Below, piece after piece: positions 1 to 10,200 of a DNA stretch of 64,000 nt (positions are counted from its first letter, which is position 1; each line of letters begins with the position of its first letter). A model generated the notes under the pieces. It was not told the DNA's origin. It ran no database searches and was given only the letters and a program-made list of their open reading frames with translations. Location of the stretch: NCBI GenBank assembly GCA_026119855.1, contig JAOWBW010002215.1, forward strand, positions 1-64,000, read 5' to 3'. A program made the translations under genes and the position numbers. This stretch comes from Campanula takesimana (Eukaryota > Streptophyta > Magnoliopsida > Asterales > Campanulaceae).

Positions 1-51
1 AACAGTTTAGCATCTTCATTGCTAATGGGTGAGAGAAGAATATGTCGCTGA

Positions 52-345
52 TTATGCCACTCTCAGCGTCTTCCCTCGTGTAGTATATATATTCATGATC
101 GTCGAGTATTTAAGGAATTGTTGTAGCGGGGTCCTCCCTTGTCGTTCTTCTTCTCTATATTTTGTGATGGCATTGCGGACGTGCATCGGAGTGCTCACAT
201 TCTTCTCATCGTACATCTTTAACATTGCTACTATGTCATTTGGACGCAATGAACATTCACTTGCGTTACACACAGCGTCATATTCGCCACGTGTCAATTT
301 CCCGAGAGGAAAACCTTCCGGATACAAAGAAAGCCATGATTATGT
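52..345 (-). pseudogene. MULE transposase fragment (N-terminal region)
   Basis: An open stretch of about 97 codons, bounded upstream by an in-frame TAA near 346, matches the region just before the catalytic domain of plant Mutator-like transposases. That region normally reads as a G(R/K)LT-E-E-x-x-x-V block, then a 'P-x-x-I-x-x-x-L-K' segment and a basic R-Y-R...RGRTPLQQ-like segment. Visible here are GKLTRGEYDAV, RPNDIVAMLK and ITKYREEERQGRTPLQQFLK. There is no good ATG. The DDE catalytic core would lie beyond the left edge of the window. It has the same orientation as the PMD pseudogene behind it, and MULEs that carry PMD genes are known, so both may belong to one element. The family call is by motif pattern only. 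Confidence 0.55.
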
Positions 346-454
346 ATACCATTCCTTACAACATAACCCCAAAATAACGGAGGGAGTGTAACAATTTGAA
401 AAAGTTTTAATATGAATAACTCACCCTATCAACATGCATCGTGTCAAGAGTGCG

Positions 455-2453
455 GCGATACTGAACTAGATGCTCTAATCCCCTCCCAGCTGTATCAGTC
501 CGTGACCATCTACGGGCTCTCGGCTGCCCCTGCTGCCAGTGCGGGTCAGAAACTCGCCGGAAATCCGGTAAGTACTCGTATATCCAGGCCTGAGATGTAT
601 GTAAAAAAGTATTAAATACTAATCAAATGCAACATGTAATTATAGATGGGGGGGTCGACAGAGTAAAAAGAAAGTGAATAGAGTAAGATGTACCTCTAGC
701 AGAGTCGCACAACCACCCATCTGCTTGCATCCGGATCTGGACACTTTTCCCAACTCTCGGTATAGAGTATGCCAACGTAGCTGATCCCCAGGAGAGAGTG
801 GGGAGTGTCTCAAGATCCATGCACAGGGGAAGGTAGGCTGCGGGCACCTTATCCTGACTCTTATCCACGGACATCGTGCAACCCAATAGGTGCAGGATAT
901 ACGCAGAAGCACGCTGGGCATCTGTCATGCCACCTATACGGGAAGAAAAGAGACGCCGGACATCCTTTAATAAGTACCCAGTTGCGCTCAAATGAAGGTG
1001 TCTACTGATGCCGGATACGTCAGGCACTGGATCCGGATACCGAACATGTGCACCTACACAGTTGATACCTGTAAATTGAAGATGAAATAACACATTTTAG
1101 TACATGAGATAAATGTAGATAGTTCTTATAGTCTTGAAATTGATAATATATAACAACATACCCAGGATATGAAAGACGTCATGTAACGTAATGGTCATCT
1201 CCCCCCACGGCATGTGGAACGAGTTAGTCTCAGAAGACCACCGTTCCAAAAATGCCGTTAGCAGCGCGTGGTTAAGCCTCTGAATGGTGGCATCGTGCAG
1301 CTGCTGGATGCCCGATGCATCAACGTGGGTCAGCCAGGCTCTATCAGTAGCCTCCAGTTCATCACGCTTGAACCTGTTTATTCCAAACAAAAAATATAAT
1401 CAATACTCGAGATCGAGAAAAGCTGGGATGATAATTAATGGAATTTTTAGAGTGTGTGCCAAATAACTTCAAGATTTTAATAGTTTCACATTAATGATTA
1501 TCTTACTTGTGCAGATGCTGCAGTCTCGTATGGAAAGTCACCACTGACTCACTAGTGGCGTCCCTCCAAATCTCTCTGGCTCTGTGATCACCAAACCCGT
1601 ATATAAGAGAAACAACCTCTGGGCCGCCACCTGGGTCACTCTGAATCTGCCATGATGGTGGCTCCTCCTCACCCGCATCCTGCCTCCTCCTCCGTCCCTG
1701 CCCTCTAGCCACATTCGGACCCCGCCTCCTCCCATGCCTCAAAGGTCTAACAACTATCTCCTCCTCCTCCTCATCCTCCACCTCATGCTCATCCTGCCCC
1801 TGCCCCTCCTCCCCATCCTCACTATCCCCTTCCTCCTCCTCCTCACTATCCCCTCCTTCTCCTCCCCATCCTCACTATCCCCCTCCTCCTCACTATCCCC
1901 CTCCTCATCCTCCTGAACGTCATCAGATGCTACCGTCTCCTCCTCCCTCTCCTCATACTCCTCCTCATCTGTGCCTTTCTTGTCATTCTTAGACTTGGTC
2001 CGCTTTTCTTTTCTCTCCGCATTTTCTGCCTTCCTCTTTCTATTGGACGCGATCATACGTTCACGTGCCTACAAAAAAACAAATACGAGACAATAAATTA
2101 GCTATTTAGCATATGGCAAATATGAACAATGTAAAAAAAATTAATGGCAGAAAGCATCTCGTGTGAAATCACACGAGACATATCTCGTGTGAAATCATAC
2201 GAGATGCTTTCTGCCATTAACGCCGCCTCTAAACCCAGTTCATACAAAAATTATGGAAGCAATTTGAAATAATAAAACAAAAATTAGACATTGGGAATTT
2301 TTGGAATGTAAAATTAGGTCAAAATTAGGTTTAAATTTACATAGTTACCTTCTTTACAGGCACGGTGCTAGAAGAAGCTCCGGCGGCGATGGCAGTGGCG
2401 GTACAGGCGGCGGCAGCGCCGGCAGGGACCTTCGGAATTTTTACTCTCGCCAT
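455..2453 (-). pseudogene. Plant mobile domain (MAIN-like / PP7L-like) gene, frameshifted
   Basis: Five exons can be chained by GT-AG sites with matching phase: 2453-2349, 2068-1507, 1373-1162, 1068-694 and a decayed last exon around 510-455. Exon 1 (start MARVKIPK) is followed by a very acidic low-complexity stretch and then the entry to the plant mobile domain (PMD, PF10536). Diagnostic PMD pieces are LLTAFLERWSSETNSFHMP, GEMTITLHDVFHILG, LSWGSATLAY and, in a shifted frame, LYRELGK...KQMGGCATLLE. Two 1-nt frameshifts are evident: one inside the GAGGA-rich acidic repeat near 1860-1830, one near 765 between LAY and LYRE. The last exon also reaches a stop. PMD proteins act in silencing and meristem maintenance, and PMD genes are often captured by transposons. 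This copy cannot make the full domain. Confidence 0.7.
2141..2220. repeat. 80-bp foldback in PMD intron 1
   Basis: Two 38-nt arms (2141-2178 and 2183-2220) are inverted with three mismatches around a 4-nt loop (cata). Each arm holds its own smaller dyad built from TCTCGT...ACGAGA half sites separated by 10 nt. It lies between the exon 1 donor (2348) and the exon 2 acceptor (2069). It could be a tiny MITE or an inverted-duplication scar. No clear target-site duplication was found. Confidence 0.85.
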
Positions 2454-3064
2454 TCTTCGTCGTCGTGTGGTGGTGCGCGGCAGGGCTTCGTCGTTGTTGT
2501 TGTTTAGGAGAGAGAGATACTGGAAAGAGGGAATGAGTGAAATCAAAAAAAAAATTAAGTATATAAATGGGTATTTTGGTAATTTACTTAATTCCCTGTA
2601 TTTAACTTCTCTGTATATAACCATATCCGTCGCTTCGTCGAGTCTCCTTGACACCGTCCGCTAGAGCAGTCAATTTGGGATCGTCCCGCATTTTTTTTAA
2701 TTTTAATGTTAATTTTTTTAACATCAAAGATATTTTAGTACTTAATTTTTAGTTTTTTTCTTTCAACTATCCATTGTCTGTTTATGTTGATTAAGCTATT
2801 TTTTTAAATAAGAAGTTTGATCTTGTTGGATTGTAAATGATTAATCTTATGTTTTAAATTTAATGTTTTGGCATCATCGTAGTAGATTTTAGTTTATAAT
2901 ATTAGCGTCTTCTTGTCCCGTATTTGTCCCGCGTCCCGAGGTAGGATGGGACGGGATGAGGATTTTCCGTCCCGTGAAGAATTTGGGACGTCCCGTCCCG
3001 TTTTCCCTAATTTAATTGACGGCTCTACCGTCTACTGCCCTATTTTTTCATTTTTTTTTCGAAC
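2454..3064. other. Intergenic; TCCCGT-rich patch at 2910-3003
   Basis: This stretch lies upstream of the PMD pseudogene and holds no convincing gene. The short open frame across 2365-2664 is a low-complexity readthrough opposite exon 1. From 2910 to 3003 there are many copies of TCCCG and CGGGA (tccgtcccg, gggacgtcccgtcccg). This recalls the short subterminal repeats of hAT-type DNA elements, but no termini can be defined. Confidence 0.4.
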
Positions 3065-3090
3065 CAACAACTTAATTCTCATTCAAAAAA

Positions 3091-4540
3091 GTGAAGTGGA
3101 AATGGCGATGAAAAAGATGGGATTAAAGAAAGCCGTAGGGCCGGATGGAATACCAATTGAGGTGTGGAGATGTTTTGGGGAGAGGGGAATAGATTGGTTA
3201 ACAACACTATTCAACAAGATATGGAGAAGTAACACAATGCCATTGGAGTGGAGAAAAAGTACCCTAATCCCTTTGTATAAGAACAAAGGTGATGTCCAAG
3301 ATTGTGCCAACTATCGAGGGATCAAACTAATGAGCCATACTATGAAACTTTGGGAAAGAGTGATTGCACAACGGCTAAGAAAAATTATGAATATTTCAGA
3401 TAACCAATTTGGATTTATGCCCGGCAGATCGACTATGGACGCAATCTATCTTATGAGACAAATCATGGAGAAATATCGAGATAAAAAGAAAGATTTGCAC
3501 ATGGTTTTCATTGATTTGGAGAAGGTGTATGATAAAGTGCCAAGAGAGGTACTTTGGTGGGCTTTAGTAAAGAAAGGCGTTTCAAAGAAATATATTGATA
3601 TTATCAAGGACATGTATAATGGAGTTAGTACTAGTGTACGGACAAGCGTTGGGAAGACAGGAGAGTTCCCTATCACGATTGGAGTGCATCAAGGCTCTGC
3701 ACTTAGTCCCTTTCTCTTTGCCCTGATAATGGACGAAGTGACGAGGTCAATCCAAGATGATATTCCATGGTGTATGTTGTTCGCAGATGATATTGTGCTG
3801 ATTGATGAGACAAAAGAAGGTGTTGAAAGTAAATTGGAGTTGTGGAGACGCACTTTGGAATCTCGAGGTTTTAGGTTAAGCAGAAGCAAAACTGAATATA
3901 TGGAGTGTAAATTTAGCAAAGTTGGAAGCAGAGAAGCAGGAGTGATCACATTCGATGGAAAGATTGTCCAAGCTTCCGAGTTCTTTCGCTATCTTGGATC
4001 TATTATCCAAAAAGATGGAGAATTGGATGGAGATGTGGCTCATAGGATTAAAGCAGGTTGGTTGAAGTGGAAGAGTGCCACAGGGTTTCTTTGTGATCGT
4101 GGCATGCCAAATAGATTAAAGGGAAAATTCTATCGTACGGCAATTAGGCCTGCACTGCTTTATGGCACTGAATGTTGGGCCGTGAAACAGTGTCATATTC
4201 ATAAGATGAATGTAGCGGAGATGCGTATGCTACGATGGATGTGTGGGCATACAAGAAAGATCGATTGAGAAATGAGGTGATCAGGGGTAAAGTAGGAGTT
4301 GCGCTCATTGAGGATAAAATGAGGGAGCATCGTCTAAGGTGGTTTGGTCATGTGAGACGGAGACCGAGTGATGCACCGGTTAGGAGGCCTGAAGAGTGGA
4401 GAAGTGATAAAATGGCGAGGGGTAGGGGAAGACCCAAGCAAACTTGGATTAAGGTGATTGAAAATGATATGAGTTTACTCGGAGTGGATGAAGATGTGGC
4501 GTTGAAGAGGCCGGAGTGGAGGGCGAAAATTCATGTGAAT
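3091..4540 (+). pseudogene. RTE-type reverse transcriptase with C-terminal region, frameshifted
   Basis: The open frame from about 3091 to 4268 holds the RT domain in order: the GPDGIPIEVW motif, LIPLYKNKGD, NYRGIKL, QFGFMPGRST, the first catalytic aspartate in MVFIDLEKVYD, GVHQGSALSPFLF, and the catalytic box LFADDIVL near 3780. The C-terminal part (RLRNEVIRGKVG, RLRWFGHVRRRP, RGRGRPKQTW) continues in another frame from about 4257 to 4540, so a 1-nt indel separates the two. Residues before 3091 in the same frame come from unrelated flanking DNA. The catalytic FADD is intact, but the endonuclease is missing and the frame is broken, so the copy is dead. Confidence 0.85.
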
Positions 4541-4559
4541 ATGGGGGTTGATCGTACTT

Positions 4560-4701
4560 TTTATTATTATTATCTATTTATTTATTTTATTTTATTTTAT
4601 TTTATTTTATTTTATTTTATTTTCTCCATCTTTTTCCTCTCTTTCTCTCTCTCTCTCTCTCTCTCACTCTCTCTCTCTCTTTCTCTTTCTCTCTCTCTCT
4701 T
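4560..4701. repeat. Microsatellites (TTTTA)n and (CT)n
   Basis: A TATTT/TTTTA run (about 4584-4621) is followed by a long CT-rich tract (about 4636-4701). Both lie inside the 3' untranslated part of the LINE, between its coding end and its TTG tail. Confidence 0.9.
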
Positions 4702-4786
4702 CCTTTTATCACGATGACATATAAGGATTCATGTTAGCCGACCCCAAATTATTTTGGGACTAATGTTTTCTTGTTGTTGTTGTTGT

Positions 4787-5071
4787 AGGGCCTAATGTCT
4801 ACGAGGCAGTTGCAGTTTAGGGCCCTACGTCTAAAATTTGGCGAATTAGGGCTTCACAATGAAAAAAGTAAACAATTTGGGGCTTTTTGACGATTTATGT
4901 TCAAAATGTCTGTTAAGAGCTCACGTGCGTTTCACGTGAGATATTTTGAGGGTTTTTTCGACATTTGCCAGTGAAGGGTTGTGCTATAAGGCGCGAAAAT
5001 GTTTCTCTCTTTCCACCTTCAATTGCTCAAAGTCAGAATTCCCAAAAAAATTAGGGCTCGTGGCTCCTGTC
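4787..5071. other. 5' flank of the GRF gene
   Basis: No separate gene is seen. A short dyad (gctcacgtgcgtttcacgtgag, about 4919-4940) carries two CACGTG E/G-box cores. It could be regulatory for the gene downstream or part of a decayed MITE; nothing in the sequence decides between these. Confidence 0.35.
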
Positions 5072-5439
5072 ATGAAGAACGACAATGGCGTGTGTAGGTG
5101 TGGTAAAATTGCGCGACTTGAAATTCGTGGACAGAAAGGAATCCAGCTAGAAGATTTCTAAAATGCCCAAACAAATCAGTAAGTAATTTCAATCAAATTA
5201 GCCCCAATTTCTTGCCCTAATTATATTTTTTCGGATTTGTTCAAAAATTGCAGGTGGATTGTGGGTATTTCGAATGGTATGACCCCGAGATGTGCGCAAG
5301 ATCAAAGGCAGTCATACCGGGGTTGCTCCAAAAGAGAAACAAAATGGAAGATGAAATTGGAGTATTGAAAAGAAGAAAAAAGATGTTTCTGATTTTAGTT
5401 TGTTCATGTGTGTTCTTTTTGTGGTATTGCTTTTGGTAG
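5072..5439 (+). CDS. Small GRF-type zinc-finger protein with C-terminal membrane tail (apparent frameshift)
   Basis: Two exons: 5072-5178, then intron 5179-5253 (GTAAGT...TTGCAG), then 5254-5439. The GRF zinc finger is split over both: CRCGKIARLEI, then in a shifted frame SWTERNPARRFLKCPNKS, then after the intron VDCGYFEWYDPEM. These give the usual C-x-C...C...C ligands. A short coiled-coil-like segment (LLQKRNKMEDEIGVLKRRKK) and a hydrophobic tail (MFLILVCSCVFFLWYCFW) follow, the standard layout of the small plant At4g04775-like GRF proteins. The frame breaks by 1 nt near 5130, between LEI and SWT, so either this copy is a pseudogene or there is a sequence error. The ATG is chosen because it lies just before the first cysteines. 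Function of this group is unknown. Confidence 0.6.
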
Positions 5440-5987
5440 TTTATGGTCAGGATAGATTTGTAATGGAACAATGTTTGATTTGGTATTAAGTTATTGTACT
5501 GCAATGGAATTGGGTTGTTTCCTTTGTTCTGTAGTGTAGGTTTGGTAATATTTGATGTTGTTCAAATTTTGTTGTAATTTGTTGAATCAATGAACAATGT
5601 TTGATTTTGTGACATCCTTTTGTTATTAAGTGTTGATATCTAATGGCTATAATGAACAAGATTTGAATTGGCTACAATGGATGTAAATTGGCAATAATGG
5701 TTGTACAGACATTGCAATAAGAGAGCAAGACAAAAGAATCAAAAGGACTTGAAAGAGGGTCAATAGTTGTACTGAATTGTCATACCAAAAGCAAAAGAGA
5801 ACATGGACTTTTGTCCACAAGTTTGAACCTAACAAAAGAGGAACATGACAAGTACACCCCACAAGGTCATAAAGTTTGAACCTAAAATATGTTAAACCTA
5901 ACATTTACTGTCCAAAAGGCCCCACAAAAGCAAAAGATAACAAGTTTTTTTTTGGGGTAAAAAAGATAACAAATTTGAACCTACCAT
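5440..5987. other. Convergent 3' flanks; nothing recognised
   Basis: AT-rich DNA between the GRF gene (plus strand) and the proline-rich gene (minus strand). It probably holds their 3' untranslated regions. No motif or repeat is recognised. Confidence 0.4.
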
Positions 5988-6802
5988 TTACTTCTTCTTC
6001 TTCTTTGCACACAGAGACTTGGTAGTATTCTTGAGATGCTTCATTGTCACATATGTCTTTCCACCTCTCTCAATATAAGGTTCTGGAGGGGTTACTGTTT
6101 TATTGTTGCTGGCACCACCATGATGCCCACTGACAGAAATGCTGGTAAACCTTGGATCAACTCTCCTAACTTCCATTCCAGCAGTGTTGACACTTTGCAT
6201 TACACCAGGAGGAGGTTGAGACAAGCTCCCAGATGAAGACACACACAAGATCCAGCAGGTTTGCAAGGCTGAGACATGGTCTCTAGAGGTGCATTTTCCT
6301 CCTCTTCATCCAAATCAATTAACCCATCTATTTTCTTGAATTTGAACATACTTCCCAGCCTAGATGACTTTGGCAGCCTAATGAGTGGTGGCTTCTGAGT
6401 TGGTGGTGATGATTGGTTTCTTTTTGGTCTAGGAGTAGAAACCTGAAACCGGTCCACACATAAAATCAATTTGGCTCTAATTTCATGTAAATGAGAAATT
6501 AACATAATTTTGCACTTTATAAGTATCTGTTGGGGTGGTGGCAGATTAGTTGACTTCTTTGGTTGTTTCATAAGTGGTTGTGGATGGGCTTTCACGTGTG
6601 GTTTAGGGGTTGGGGATTTTACAGGTGGTTTAGGAGTGGGGGCTTTCATAAGTGATTTAGGAGTTGGGGCTTTCACATGGAGATGGAAAGTTGGGGCTTT
6701 TATATGTGATTTAGGAGTTGGGGCTTTCACAGTTGGTGGTGGTGGGGCTTTCACAAGTGGCATTGTGTGGTGGAGATGCTGTGGGGCTTTCATAGTTATC
6801 AC
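5988..6802 (-). pseudogene. Proline-rich protein of unknown function, probably broken
   Basis: Reading from the ATG at 6802, the first 80 residues are built from about eight copies of a K-A/S-P-T-P-K-x-x-V/M motif (KAPTPKSLM, KAPTPKPPV, KSPTPKPHV). A probable intron end (TTTCAG, about 6447) precedes STPRPKRNQSSPPTQKPPL and LPKSSRLGSMFKFKKIDGL, then an acidic DLDEEEE patch. The frame then stops at 6200, while the other frame open to 5988 reads SSGSLSQPPPGVMQSVNTAG...GGKTYVTMKHLKN and ends in a lysine run. A frameshift or unseen intron near 6250 would join them. The short C-terminal VTMKHLKN-like motif and the neighbouring GRF gene faintly recall MULE-associated proteins, but I do not recognise the family. 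Confidence 0.4.
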
Positions 6803-7524
6803 TTAGGATCCCCCGAATTTTTGTTTGTATCTTTAGGATTCCTAGTGACCAGCACAGGTGTATAACAACTCTTCATTACAAGGCAAACCAGCTAGAGGAC
6901 AACAGAAAACATATCAGCATACCACCATTCAAGTTGCCGATCAAAGAACTACTCAGTAGTTAATACAAGTTACCGATAACTAACCAAATAGCAAAGACAA
7001 TCTGAAGTCTACTGGAAGTCAACTAAGATATTCTTCACTTGAATATCTTCATGTTACATTGTTCTACCCTAGTTGACTTTACCGATTGTTTTTTTACTGT
7101 CATTCTGATAATTGCTATCTGTCTCTGCTACGGTTTTTGTGCCAGTCTGACACCAAGCTATTTTTATCTCTACTCTGTCCCTACTTGCTTTTTGCAGGTA
7201 ACCGGTTGAGACAAAGGGGTCCTGTCCCATCAGACTTTACAGGCATGCGTATCCTTGTCATTAATGCTAATGATATCGCATTTAATGCTCCTCACCTACC
7301 CGGCTGGAAATTCAAATACAAACTTTCTCCCCCAAGACTCAAGTCATTTACTCCATCTATAAATAGAGGACTCAGAGCATTGAAGAAGGTTGGTGAAAGT
7401 GTGAATTGAAGAGAGTTGAAGTTGTTTGGAGCATTCATTGAAGCTCAAACATTCTTTGTACCAGAAATCATTAGACATTTATTAGGACATACACTTGTGC
7501 ACAAACTCATCAACATGTCAGTTA
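6803..7524 (+). mobile_element. LTR-like fragment with TATA box
   Basis: Non-coding stretch with a good TATA box (tctataaatagagg, about 7360-7373) followed by a leader-like region, ending abruptly where the hAT-like copy starts at 7525. This layout fits the U3/R part of an LTR or a truncated promoter. No terminal TG...CA pair could be set, so the family is open. Confidence 0.35.
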
Positions 7525-7890
7525 GGGATGGAAATTTGTCCGAACCCGATCCGTTCCGAAGGCGTTCCGATCCGAAAATTTAGGGTTCAATTTGCAATTT
7601 TATGATCCGTTCGGATTTCGGATCGAATTCGGTCAGTGCGCGACCTGACCCGATCCGAAATACTTGTATACATGAACTTTTTCTAACTACCCCTACTACT
7701 TTTAACATTTACACTACACCCTTACCTATATATACTAAAATTAGGGTTGAGCCAGTAAAAAAAAAGGCCGCTTCACTTATCGTTCTCTTTCTCTCCGCTT
7801 TTCTCACCGTTCCATTGGCCAGGATCGTCGCCATCTCCGGTGCGGTCGCCGTCCCATAAACAGTTGAGCAAGTCAAATAAAACGAAGGTA
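7525..7890 (+). mobile_element. hAT-like element end, copy 1
   Basis: It starts with agggatggaaatttgtccga and is rich in GATCCGA/TCGGATC subterminal motifs. The first about 220 bp, through a TATATAT box and AAAATTAGGG, match the reverse complement of 15088-14870, so the two are inverted copies of one end. A splice-donor-like AAG|GTAAGA at about 7887 suggests this end once held a promoter and an untranslated first exon. Internal coding sequence is absent. Confidence 0.5.
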
Positions 7891-7994
7891 AGAATTCTTC
7901 CTACTTTTCGATGCCTTTAAATGGTAACGGGAACAACACCACCATTCCCAAGCTTCAAAGCTAACTCCATTTTCTCTCTCTTAGGGTTCCTTCT

Positions 7995-8170
7995 AGGGAT
8001 GGCAACGGGTCGGGGTCGGATCGGATCAGGACCGATTCGAATCTGACCCGAACTATGTGAATGTGTGACCGAACCCGATCCGAACTGTCATGACCACGAT
8101 CTGATATGTACCCGAAAGCTGGTCCGATCCGAAACCCGATATCCGAAACCCGAAGTCCGAAGTAGAAATT
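7995..8170 (+). mobile_element. hAT-like terminus rich in CCGATCC/CCCGA motifs
   Basis: It begins AGGGATGGCAACGGG and continues with many GGATCGG, CCGATCC and AACCCGA repeats, the layout of a hAT terminus with subterminal repeats. With the inverted AGGGATGGCAA at 15078-15088 it may form an 11-bp TIR pair. Seven identical bases (TTCCTTC) flank the pair on the outside. Confidence 0.45.
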
Positions 8171-8665
8171 CCTGGCAGTTTGGCAGACAGTAACACCAAC
8201 AACAAAAAAAAAACAGAGACAAACAGGATGTTTTTTGAAACAGCCACCACCATGTTGTTCCAACAAAAAAAAAACATATTTCAAGAAACATACTTCAACA
8301 TCCACACATTACAATCTTCAAACAAACAAAAGAAAGTAGTTTAACATGTGAAAATCATCATCAATATCAATTGTATTCGCTAGGGCAATTTCTTTGGACA
8401 TCTATCAAAATTCAACGCATAGAAAATTATTGAGAATTAAAAATATTTCCAACTTTATTTGAAAACTAAATCAAACTATTTTGTTTGGACATCTAATAGA
8501 AATGAGCTGAGAATTTTCTTTGGACATCTAATAGAAATGAGCTGAGAATTTAAAATATTTCCAAAAAGCAAACCAAATCAAATTAAAATATCCACACAGT
8601 AATAATACCAACTATAACTATACCACTCAATCAAAGACCAATATCGTTAATTAGCCAACAATCAT
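8171..8665. other. AT-rich interior of the hAT-like unit; no gene
   Basis: No coding sequence. A short direct repeat (ggacatctaatagaaatgag, about 8488 and 8522) is the only structure seen. Confidence 0.4.
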
Positions 8666-8670
8666 ACCAA
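8666..8670. repeat. Target-site duplication ACCAA (left) of the Copia element
   Basis: ACCAA precedes the 5' LTR and recurs directly after the 3' LTR at 14503-14507, as expected for a 5-bp integrase footprint. Confidence 0.9.
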
Positions 8671-9471
8671 TGTTGGAAAAATAGTGTAATTTTTGTAATA
8701 TGTGAAGGAAATATGATTTATTTTCGTGATAAATATATTTTGTCAAATGACAAAATTAATTATGAGTTTGTGTTTAGTTCCATGAGAACTTTGAGATAAT
8801 GTATTTATTTATTCAATTTTTTGTTTGGATGAATAAGACTTTAAGACTTGAAATTGGGAATTTTTTATCCCATTTGAACTAGAATGTCAAGTGACTAGTT
8901 CTAGAATGTCAAGTGACTAGTTCATCTTATTTGAACTAGAATGTCAATTGACTAGCTTATCTCTAAATTAATTAAGGATTATGGATTAAGCTTATCCTTT
9001 AATTAAATGAGGTTCTCAAGTTTGGACTATAAAAGGAGCAACAAACCATTTGTGAAAAGAGAAGAAAAGAACAACAAAAGAGCAAGAAGATGATACACAA
9101 TTCCAACAATACTCACATATTCTCTTGTTGCATTTTTGATCATCTCTTCCTTTCGCCTCCTGCATTGCATATCAAGAGGTGATACCGTCGGGGCATTTAT
9201 TCAGTTCGTCGGAGTCTCATAGTGCTGAAAAGCATCCGGTTCGTGCGAGTTATCCTGGGAGACTAGCATCCAATGACAACCTCAAGCACTCGCGTTTAGG
9301 GGACGAATAAGTCTTAAGGACAGTGTGTTTAACACACGGCTCGGCACAAAGAAGCTATTATCGGTGTTGGTTTGTTATTCTCAATTTCTGCTTTAATTTA
9401 ATTTTCTGTTTTAATTATATTTAGTATTTTATTCTGTAATTTCGAGTTCTTTTTGTAAAATTTTCCTAACA
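8671..9471 (+). repeat. Copia 5' LTR
   Basis: 801 bp, TG...CA. A TATA box (gactataaaagg) lies near 9027. U3 carries three near-palindromic copies of CTAGAATGTCAAGTGACTAG between about 8879 and 8956. Confidence 0.92.
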
Positions 9472-10001
9472 ATCTTAAGACTTATTCCTTCTGCAAGAGG
9501 GAACGGATTACAGAACAACATACTAATTTCATTTGTGAGAAAGAATTGCAGATTAAAATATTCTTGTGGCGTGGTGGCTATTGGAGAGAATATTGGAAAG
9601 GGACGGAAAAACGATGGAAAAGAAGCAAATTTTCAGCACTGTTTTTTAATGACCAGCTGTGGTAAAATGAAATTTTCTGCTTCGTTAACCGTTAGATCGG
9701 TCTGAAATATTTTGTGCATGTTTAGGACTCATAGAAGAAAAATCTGAATGGTGGCGATTGGTTTCTGATATCCAGAGATGGAGATAAAAAATATTAGCAG
9801 AAGTGCATATTTTTTGAAACAGTTTGCTTATTTGATGTTCATGACATCAACTATGAAACCAATGGTGGCTATGCCTCATAAAGTGGTTATACATCTTGTG
9901 AAATGTCTCTTATGGATCGTATGAATCATATTGAAGAGATTAAAAAGTTCGATGGAACTAAGAACGTTGAAAGGTTAAGTCTTTACCGTTACATTGACAA
10001 A

Positions 10002-10200
10002 GATAATAGGGCTTCTTGAAAGAAGTTGTTAAAACCTATTATGGTCAATGGTGACAAAGGTCACAAAAGATTAACATAATAAGGCTTCTTGAAAGAAGTT
10101 GTTAAAGCTTATTATTGTAAATAGTGACAAAAAGTCATAAAGATAGAAACAATAGGGCTTCTTGAAATAAGTTGTTAAATCCCATTGTTATAGATGATGG
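10002..10200 (+). repeat. Three-copy tandem repeat inside the Copia element
   Basis: About 66-70-bp units, each containing aTAGGGCTTCTTGAAAGAAG, a TTGTTAAA block and a GTGACAAAA-GTCA tail. It replaces the place where gag should be coding. Confidence 0.75.

Larger units (their letters stand above)
3065..4786 (+). mobile_element. 5'-truncated RTE-clade LINE
   Basis: A non-LTR retrotransposon remnant that keeps the reverse transcriptase, the C-terminal region and the 3' tail, and has lost its endonuclease domain and 5' end (usual 5' truncation). The 3' end is diagnostic: a conserved block, ttagccgaccccaaatt-attttgggacta, followed by five TTG units at 4770-4786. The same tail recurs alone at 27490-27556. 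The left border is uncertain and is set just before coding similarity starts at about 3091. Confidence 0.85.

Noticed and set aside
1734..1916. Leu/Pro/Ser-rich plus-strand frame
   Set aside because: Antisense shadow of the acidic repeat of the PMD pseudogene.
3083..3949. Minus-strand frames across the LINE
   Set aside because: Antisense shadows of the RT.
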